Below are positions 15,534 to 20,006 of a stretch of 20,006 nucleotides of DNA, one piece after another. Each line of letters begins with the position of its first letter. Position 1 is the first letter of the stretch. Under the pieces are notes generated by a model. It was not told where the DNA came from and did not search any database. It was given only the letters and a program-made list of their open reading frames with translations. Source of the DNA: Pseudomonadota bacterium (GTDB lineage Bacteria; Pseudomonadota; Gammaproteobacteria; Burkholderiales; Burkholderiaceae_C); assembly GCA_023394015.1 (NCBI GenBank), contig JAEXBL010000481.1, positions 1 through 20,006 of the forward strand, given 5' to 3'. The position numbers and the translations under genes were made by a program.

Positions 15534-15540
15534 AAGGAGG
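15534..15540 (+). promoter_or_regulatory. Strong Shine-Dalgarno site fixing the argD GTG start
   Basis: AAGGAGG ends six bases before the GTG at 15547, a perfect match to the anti-Shine-Dalgarno sequence at ideal spacing. It decides for the GTG over the in-frame TTG at 15520, which lies upstream of this site. Confidence 0.88.
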
Positions 15541-15546
15541 CCTGCC

Positions 15547-16743
15547 GTGACCGCACCCATCGAAGCCGCTTCGCCGCACACGATGAACACCTATGCCCGT
15601 CTGCCCATCGCCATGGAGCGCGGCCAGGGCTGCCACGTGTGGGACGTCAACGGCAAGCGCTACCTCGATGGCCTGGGCGGCATCGCCGTGAACACGCTGG
15701 GCCACGCCCACCCCACGCTGGTGCCGGCGCTGCAGGAGCAGGTGGGCAGGCTGATCCACTGCTGCAACTACTACCACGTGCCCGACGCCGAGCGGCTGGC
15801 CAGGAAGCTGACCGAACTGGCCGGCATGAGCAACGTGTTCTTCTGCTCCACCGGGTTGGAGGCCAACGAGGCGGCGCTGAAGCTGGCGCGCAAGTTCGGC
15901 CACGACAAGGGCATCGAGAAACCGCAGATCGTGGTCTACGAGAAGGCCTTCCACGGCCGCAGCATCGCCACGCTCAGCGCCACCGGCAACGCCAAGATCC
16001 AGCAGGGCTTCGGGCCGCTGGTGGAGGGCTTCATCCGCGTGCCGCTGAACGACATCGAGGCGCTGAAGAAGGCCACCGAAGGCAACCCGAACGTGGTGGC
16101 CGTGTTCTTCGAGACCATCCAGGGCGAAGGCGGCGTCAACCCGATGCGGGTGGAATACCTGAAGCAAGTGCGCCAACTGTGCGACGAGCGCGACTGGCTG
16201 ATGATGATCGACGAGGTGCAGTGCGGCATGGGCCGCACCGGCAAGTGGTTCGCCCACCAGTGGGCCGGCATCGTGCCCGACGTGATGCCGCTGGCCAAGG
16301 GCCTGGGCTCGGGCGTGCCGATTGGCGCCGTCGTGGCCGGCCCCAAGGCCGCGAACATCTTCCAGCCCGGCAACCACGGCACCACCTTCGGCGGCAACCC
16401 GCTGGCCATGCGCGCGGGCGTCGAGACCATCCGCATCATGGAGGAAGAAGGTCTGCTGGACAACGCCGCCCAGGTCGGCGCGCACCTGAAGGGCGCGCTG
16501 GAGCGGGCGCTGGCCGGCAACCCCGGCGTGAAGGAGGTGCGTGGCCAGGGCCTGATGCTGGGCATCGAGCTGGCCAAACCCTGCGGCGTGCTCACCCAGC
16601 GCGCGGCCGACGCCGGGCTGCTCATCAGCGTCACCGCCGACAGCGTGATCCGCCTGGTGCCGCCGCTGATCCTGACCCAGGCCGAGGCCGACGAGATGGT
16701 CGCCATCCTGGTGCCGCTGATCGAGGCTTTTCTGAAAGAGTGA
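15547..16743 (+). CDS. argD: Acetylornithine aminotransferase
   Basis: ArgD is a PLP enzyme that transaminates N-acetylglutamate semialdehyde in arginine synthesis. It often also acts on succinyl-diaminopimelate precursors. It has 398 residues against 406 in E. coli. Seen: GLGGIAVNTLGHAHP (42-56), FFCSTGLEANEAALKLAR (98-115), YEKAFHGRSIATLSATG (131-147), ETIQGEGGVNP (189-199), MMIDEVQCGMGRTGK (219-233, with the PLP-nitrogen Asp222), and LAKGLGSGVPIGA (249-261) with the Schiff-base Lys251. TTFGGNPLA follows later. A class III aminotransferase of another substrate is possible in principle, but argF starts 7 bp after the stop, which settles the role. The start is the GTG supported by AAGGAGG. 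Confidence 0.97.
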   Translation: MTAPIEAASPHTMNTYARLPIAMERGQGCHVWDVNGKRYLDGLGGIAVNTLGHAHPTLVPALQEQVGRLIHCCNYYHVPDAERLARKLTELAGMSNVFFCSTGLEANEAALKLARKFGHDKGIEKPQIVVYEKAFHGRSIATLSATGNAKIQQGFGPLVEGFIRVPLNDIEALKKATEGNPNVVAVFFETIQGEGGVNPMRVEYLKQVRQLCDERDWLMMIDEVQCGMGRTGKWFAHQWAGIVPDVMPLAKGLGSGVPIGAVVAGPKAANIFQPGNHGTTFGGNPLAMRAGVETIRIMEEEGLLDNAAQVGAHLKGALERALAGNPGVKEVRGQGLMLGIELAKPCGVLTQRAADAGLLISVTADSVIRLVPPLILTQAEADEMVAILVPLIEAFLKE

Positions 16744-16750
16744 ACCGCCG

Positions 16751-17686
16751 ATGAGCACACCGATCAAGCATTACCTGCAGTTCGCCGACTTCACGGCCGA
16801 CGAATACGCCTACCTGTTCGAGCGCGCGGCGCTGATCAAGCGCAAGTTCAAGGCCTATGAAAAACACCACCCGCTGAGCGACCGCACGCTGGCGATGGTG
16901 TTCGAGAAGGCCAGCACGCGCACCCGCGTCAGCTTCGAGGCCGGCATGTACCAGCTCGGCGGCAGCGTGGTCAACCTGACCAGCGCAGGCAGCCAGCTGG
17001 GCCGCAGCGAGCCGATCGAGGACACGGCGCGCGTGATCAGCCGCATGGTGGACCTGGTGATGATCCGCACCTTCGAGCAGGCGCGCATCGAGCAGTTCGC
17101 CGCCCATTCGCGCGTGCCGGTCATCAACGGGCTGACCAACGAATACCACCCGTGCCAGATCATGGCCGACATCTTCACCTACATCGAGCACCGCGGCCCC
17201 ATCGCCGGCAAGACCGTGGCCTGGATCGGCGACGGCAACAACATGGCCAACACCTGGGCGCAGGCCGCCGCCCTGCTCGGCTTCACCCTGCGCGTGTCCA
17301 CGCCCAGCGGCTACGAGGTGGACACCCAGCTTGCCGCGCTGGACGGCAATGGCGGCAACAAGGACTGGCAGAGCTTTGCCGACCCGATGAAGGCCTGCGA
17401 AGGCGCCGACCTGGTGACCACCGACGTGTGGACCAGCATGGGCTACGAGGCCGAGAACGAGGCCCGCAAGCGCGCCTTCGCCAACTGGTGCGTGGACGCC
17501 GCCATGATGGCCGCTGCCAGGCCCGACGCGCTGTTCATGCACTGCCTGCCCGCGCACCGCGGCGAGGAAGTCACCGCCGACGTCATCGACGGCCCGCAGT
17601 CGGTCGTCTGGGACGAGGCTGAAAATCGCATGCACGTGCAAAAGGCGCTCATGGAGTACCTTTTGCTCGGCCGGCTCGCGCAGTGA
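16751..17686 (+). CDS. argF: Ornithine carbamoyltransferase
   Basis: ArgF joins ornithine and carbamoyl phosphate to give citrulline. It is a cytosolic trimer of 311 residues. Seen: carbamoyl-phosphate loop EKASTRTRVSFE (52-63), HPCQIMAD (133-140), IGDGNNMANTW (159-169), Asp225 in TTDVWTSMGYE, and the ornithine loop HCLPAHRGEEV (264-274). It starts 7 bp after the argD stop, with AAGAG inside the end of argD as a weak ribosome-binding site. The last 66 bases of the gene occur a second time at 17779-17844. The copy inside the gene joins smoothly to the rest, so the gene appears intact. ArgF is normally a little over 300 residues, and the final GRLAQ is a plausible natural end. Confidence 0.97.
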   Translation: MSTPIKHYLQFADFTADEYAYLFERAALIKRKFKAYEKHHPLSDRTLAMVFEKASTRTRVSFEAGMYQLGGSVVNLTSAGSQLGRSEPIEDTARVISRMVDLVMIRTFEQARIEQFAAHSRVPVINGLTNEYHPCQIMADIFTYIEHRGPIAGKTVAWIGDGNNMANTWAQAAALLGFTLRVSTPSGYEVDTQLAALDGNGGNKDWQSFADPMKACEGADLVTTDVWTSMGYEAENEARKRAFANWCVDAAMMAAARPDALFMHCLPAHRGEEVTADVIDGPQSVVWDEAENRMHVQKALMEYLLLGRLAQ

Positions 17687-17711
17687 GACGGCAGCGCGAC
17701 AGCGCTGGCGG

Positions 17712-17786
17712 GCGATTTCGGCGCAGGCTCATGGGCGCGAAGCGCCCGTGAAGGCGCCGCAGGCGCCGTGCCGAAGCCAAAATCGC
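17712..17786. repeat. Nested hairpins between the two argF ends
   Basis: Two perfect hairpins follow each other: GGGCGC-GAA-GCGCCC (17733-17747) and GGCGCC-GCA-GGCGCC (17753-17767). They are enclosed by the looser inverted pair GCGATTTCGGCGC (17712-17724) and GCCGAAGCCAAAATCGC (17770-17786). No U-tract follows. The right outer arm runs into the second argF tail. Confidence 0.6.
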
Positions 17787-17844
17787 ATGCACGTGCAGAA
17801 GGCACTCATGGAGTACCTATTGCTCGGCCGGCTCACGCCCTGAG
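17779..17844 (+). pseudogene. Duplicated, diverged 3' end of argF
   Basis: A 66-base segment aligns without gaps to 17622-17687, the end of argF including its stop, with 60 identical bases. In the matching frame both encode NRMHVQKALMEYLLLGRL, and the copy ends in TP instead of AQ. Three of the changes (CAA/CAG, GCG/GCA, CTT/CTA) are synonymous, which suggests the copy came from a functional argF allele that had diverged, not from a fresh local duplication. It has no start, no upstream argF sequence, and cannot make a functional enzyme. Confidence 0.85.
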
Positions 17845-17847
17845 AAT

Positions 17848-17968
17848 GATGACTTCGCTGCGCTCAATGACCGGCGCTGGCGCGCCATGACCAATGACAA
17901 ACGCGCCGTGCGCGCGGATGCCTTTTGTCATTTGTCATGCGCTCGTCAGAGCGCGGTCATTCGTCATG
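17848..17968. repeat. TGAC/GTCA-rich palindromic dispersed repeat, copy 2
   Basis: Same element as 5645-5779, in the same orientation: GATGACTTCGCTGCGCTCAA, then TGACCGGCGCTGGCGCGCCA, ATGACCAATGAC, a GC-rich centre, GATGCCTTTTGTCATTTGTC, and ATGCGCTCGTCAGAGCGCGG with the 6-bp hairpin, ending GTCATTCGTCATG. It lacks one TGAC-type unit on each side relative to copy 1. It begins four bases after the duplicated argF stop and ends 15 bp before the stop of the Roadblock-like gene on the minus strand. Confidence 0.85.
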
Positions 17969-17983
17969 TGGTTCAGCCGGCGG

Positions 17984-18661
17984 CTATTCCATGGACAGGA
18001 TCTGGGCCGTGATCGACTGCGTCTCGCCCACTGCGAACTTGGTGCCGGCGGTGCGGATGCCCCAGATCAGCTCGACCAGGGCGCGGTTGTTCAGCAGCGG
18101 CTCGCCGCTCAGGATCAGCCAGTAGCCCGCGCCGTCCACCCAGAACAGCATCAGCGTGGTGGTGGGCAGCAGCATGTCGATGCCTTCGTGGAAGGACACG
18201 GCGCGGCCGGTGCCGGTCCAGCCGCGCTGCTTCTGGCGCTTGGCGAAGTCGAAGAAATCGGCCGCCACCACGCACAGGGTTTCGGCCTCTTCCTGCGAAT
18301 AGCCCACGCGGGCCAGGCAAAAGCCGTCATCCGAGGCCAGCGCCGCGGTGCGCGTGCCCGACAGGCCGGCGATGGCGTGCGGCAGGTAGTTGTCCAGCCG
18401 CACGTCCGGCGCGCGCAGCTCGCGCTGTACCTCGTGCACCCAGCCCTCGTGCATGGCGCGGGCCAGCACCGTGCGGTGCTCGGGCGCCAGCGCCAGCCAG
18501 GTGCTGCGGCGCAGAGAGGCGCCGCGCGGCATCAGCGTCTGCAGGATGGCGCCGATCTCGTCCGGCACGCGCTCGCCGTAGGCGTGCAGCGCGCCCGCAG
18601 GCGTCAGCATCAGGTACGGATCGCCGGTGTCGGTCGCGCGGCTGGCGGGGGCGTCGCTCAT
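17984..18661 (-). CDS. Roadblock/LC7-like protein, putative GTPase regulator
   Basis: A 225-residue protein that I do not recognise by name. The central part (about 97-205) has the look of a Roadblock/LC7 domain: TAALASDDGFCLARVGYSQEEAETLCVVAADFFDFA gives a strand, turn, strand and long helix, and MLLPTTTLMLFWVDGAGYWLIL gives the later strands. The N-terminal part (about 24-90) is helical and mildly basic. There is no signal peptide or membrane segment. Its start overlaps the stop of the small GTPase gene as ATGA, so the two are translationally coupled. In bacteria, Roadblock proteins such as MglB act as activators of partner GTPases, so a GTPase-regulator pair is a reasonable inference. The domain call is by eye and should be checked by profile or structure comparison. 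Confidence 0.6.
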   Translation of the reverse strand: MSDAPASRATDTGDPYLMLTPAGALHAYGERVPDEIGAILQTLMPRGASLRRSTWLALAPEHRTVLARAMHEGWVHEVQRELRAPDVRLDNYLPHAIAGLSGTRTAALASDDGFCLARVGYSQEEAETLCVVAADFFDFAKRQKQRGWTGTGRAVSFHEGIDMLLPTTTLMLFWVDGAGYWLILSGEPLLNNRALVELIWGIRTAGTKFAVGETQSITAQILSME

Positions 18662-19206
18662 CGTTGCTCGGCGTTGTTGAACGGGTCGATGCCGTAGATC
18701 AGCGCCTTGACCAGCGTGGCCATGTGGGGCCGGCTGCGCGCGTCGGCATCCATGGCGGTGGGCGGCAGGCCCATGGCCACCATCTCGCGCGACACCATTT
18801 GCCGCGTCTGCCAGCCGCCCTGGTCGGCAAAGGTGATGCCCACCACCAGCGAGGTGCGGTCGATGAAGTCGCGGAACTCGTTGACGTAGGTGCGCAGGTC
18901 GGCCACCGGGTCGGCGGCATTGCCCTTGAGCATCAGCACCAGGCCGAGCGCGTTCTCGGTCAGGATGTCCCACATGAAGTCGAAGCGCTTCTGCCCCGGC
19001 GTGCCGTACAGCCGCACCTGGTCGCCGCTGGCCAGCTTCATCAGCCCGTAGTCCATGGCCACGGTGGTGGTCTTCTTCAGCAGCTTCACGTCGTCGGACG
19101 CATTCGCCTCGGTGCGGACCACCTCGATGTCCGACAGGGACTGGATGGCCGTGGTCTTGCCCGATCCCACGGGGCCGGCGAACACGAGCTTGTAGATACT
19201 GGCCAT
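18658..19206 (-). CDS. Small Ras-like GTPase (COG2229 type)
   Basis: A 182-residue single-domain P-loop GTPase. Seen: G1 FAGPVGSGKTTAI (9-21), a probable switch I threonine in KKTTTVAMDYG (44-54), and a G3-like RLYGTPGQKRFDFMWDIL (65-82) in which Asp of the DxxG motif is replaced (YGTPGQ), as is usual for this group and for MglA. LVLMLKGNAADPVADLRTYV follows. The G4 NKxD motif is not evident: the strand VVGITFADQGG takes its place. The relatives are the actinobacterial CvnD-like and MglA-like GTPases, which work with Roadblock proteins. The start is the ATG at 19206 (MASIYKLVFAG), 13 bp after the preceding gene. It is probably a molecular switch, with an unknown process as output. It overlaps the Roadblock-like gene by four bases. 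Confidence 0.87.
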   Translation of the reverse strand: MASIYKLVFAGPVGSGKTTAIQSLSDIEVVRTEANASDDVKLLKKTTTVAMDYGLMKLASGDQVRLYGTPGQKRFDFMWDILTENALGLVLMLKGNAADPVADLRTYVNEFRDFIDRTSLVVGITFADQGGWQTRQMVSREMVAMGLPPTAMDADARSRPHMATLVKALIYGIDPFNNAEQR

Positions 19207-19219
19207 GACTTCGAAAGTA

Positions 19220-20006
19220 TTAGAACAGCTTATCGAACAGCGATTTGAAGAAACCGCGCCGTGCGGCCACCTCGGGCCTGGGCGGTGCCGCGGGGGCACG
19301 CGTGGCGGGCGCCGGCGCAGGGGCCGTGGTCGGACGCGCCGGAATCACCTTGGCCAGCCCCGAGATCACGCACAGCACCACGAAGCGCAGCACGTCCTGC
19401 TCGTGCCGGGGAAAGGCGCGCTGCAGGTCGGCAATCGATTGCGGCATGCGGGCGCAGATGGCGGCCAGCTGCACGTCCAGCGGGCCGACGTCGGTCAGCA
19501 TCGGAAAGTTGGGAAAGCGCCGCAGCTGGAAGGTCAGCTCGCCCTGCGGCTTCAGCTCGACCTCGCGCAGCACCGCGCTCACCAGTTCCCAGCTGATCAC
19601 GTCCAGCGGCTTCTGCGCGCGGTGGAACTTGCCGTCGAAGCGCTGGCGCACGGTTTCCTCGACCTGGTCCGCGTCCAGCGGTTGCACGCGCACGCCCTCG
19701 ACCAGGGTTGGCGTGTGCAGCAGCTTCAGCAGCGTGGGCACCGGCAGGCCCGAGGCCAGCCAGCCGGCCCGCGGGTGGGTCACGAAGGCGGCGTCGGTGC
19801 CGATGCGCAGCAGCATCGGGCCGTCGTGGGCGACGATCTTCTCGGCCAGCTGGATCAGCGGGTGCGGGCGCAGCATGGGAAACAGCTGCAGCAGCGCCGC
19901 CAGGGCACCCTGGCCCAGGCCGATGGCGTCGGCCGCCATGCGCTGTGCCGGGGGTGCCAGCGAGAGGGGTTCGGCCACCGGCTTCGGCACCGGCACCGGC
20001 CCCGGC
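19220..20006 (-). CDS. Uncharacterised protein linked to the GTPase (5' end outside window)
   Basis: The reading frame is open to the right edge and enters through a proline-rich PGPVPVPKPVAEP. A GTG at 19996 is the first possible start, but the gene more likely continues beyond the window. About 261 residues are visible. I recognise no named family. The body is helical with one conserved-looking stretch, KPLDVISWELVSAVLREVEL, followed by FQLRRFPNFPMLTDVGPLDVQ. A C-terminal helical part (MPQSIADLQRAFPRHEQDVLRFVVLCVISGLAKVI) could be a winged-helix-like fold. Then comes a Pro/Ala linker and a short amphipathic basic end, RRGFFKSLFDKLF, which might touch the membrane or a partner. It is 13 bp upstream of the GTPase gene, so it is probably the GTPase's input or effector partner. 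Confidence 0.6.
   Translation of the reverse strand, partial: PGPVPVPKPVAEPLSLAPPAQRMAADAIGLGQGALAALLQLFPMLRPHPLIQLAEKIVAHDGPMLLRIGTDAAFVTHPRAGWLASGLPVPTLLKLLHTPTLVEGVRVQPLDADQVEETVRQRFDGKFHRAQKPLDVISWELVSAVLREVELKPQGELTFQLRRFPNFPMLTDVGPLDVQLAAICARMPQSIADLQRAFPRHEQDVLRFVVLCVISGLAKVIPARPTTAPAPAPATRAPAAPPRPEVAARRGFFKSLFDKLF

Noticed and set aside
15526..16767. Long minus-strand open frame (about 413 codons) opposite argD
   Set aside because: It is the antisense of a clear argD, rich in His, Gly, Ala and Val as expected for a mirror frame of GC-rich coding DNA, and has no domain.
17779..17844. A second small gene encoding the argF-like tail
   Set aside because: No start signal and only about 20 codons, identical in reading to the argF end. 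Better explained as a partial copy.

Overview
The window is high-GC DNA of a betaproteobacterium, most probably a member of the Comamonadaceae (Burkholderiales). This rests on recognisable protein families, on familiar betaproteobacterial gene neighbourhoods (eno-ftsB; hda-HAD phosphatase-pcnB-folK divergent from purM-permease; murJ/rpsT/DUF3579/argD-argF), and on intergenic repeats of a kind common in that family. Nothing looks like a prophage, transposon or CRISPR locus. It is mostly a housekeeping stretch. The genes are packed tightly and the interest lies in the spaces between them and at the right edge.

Layout from left to right. (1) 1-1496, plus strand: the 3' part of eno (enolase), then ftsB (divisome). 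(2) 2376-1538, minus strand: rpsP-rimM, a ribosomal protein and its maturation factor, without the trmD-rplS genes that usually follow. (3) 2640-3625, plus strand: a GNAT acetyltransferase overlapping a small TM2-like membrane protein. (4) 5500-3650, minus strand: a DUF47/PhoU-like protein and a PiT phosphate permease, preceded by a plausible Pho box. (5) 9421-5800, minus strand: hda, a HAD-IB phosphatase, pcnB and folK. (6) 9678-11800, plus strand: purM and an AI-2E/PerM-type permease. (7) 14340-11851, minus strand: murJ (lipid II flippase) and a SirB1-type protein. (8) 14473-14778, plus strand: rpsT with a clear intrinsic terminator. (9) 15316-14999, minus strand: a DUF3579 protein, divergent from argD-argF (15547-17686, plus strand), two enzymes of arginine biosynthesis. 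(10) 20006-17984, minus strand: three tightly packed genes, namely an uncharacterised Pro/Ala-linker protein running off the window, a small Ras-like GTPase (COG2229 type) and a protein that looks like a Roadblock/LC7 regulator.

The intergenic spaces carry at least three repeat families: a roughly 120-135-bp TGAC/GTCA-rich palindromic element (two copies), a GCGAAGGAC-type long inverted repeat (one copy), and a roughly 105-115-bp GC-rich element (three copies, one of which supplies a stop codon and another a ribosome-binding site). Downstream of argF lies a diverged second copy of the last 66 bases of the gene, which looks like a recombination scar. The best candidate for an under-described system is the GTPase/Roadblock-like/unknown trio at the right edge.
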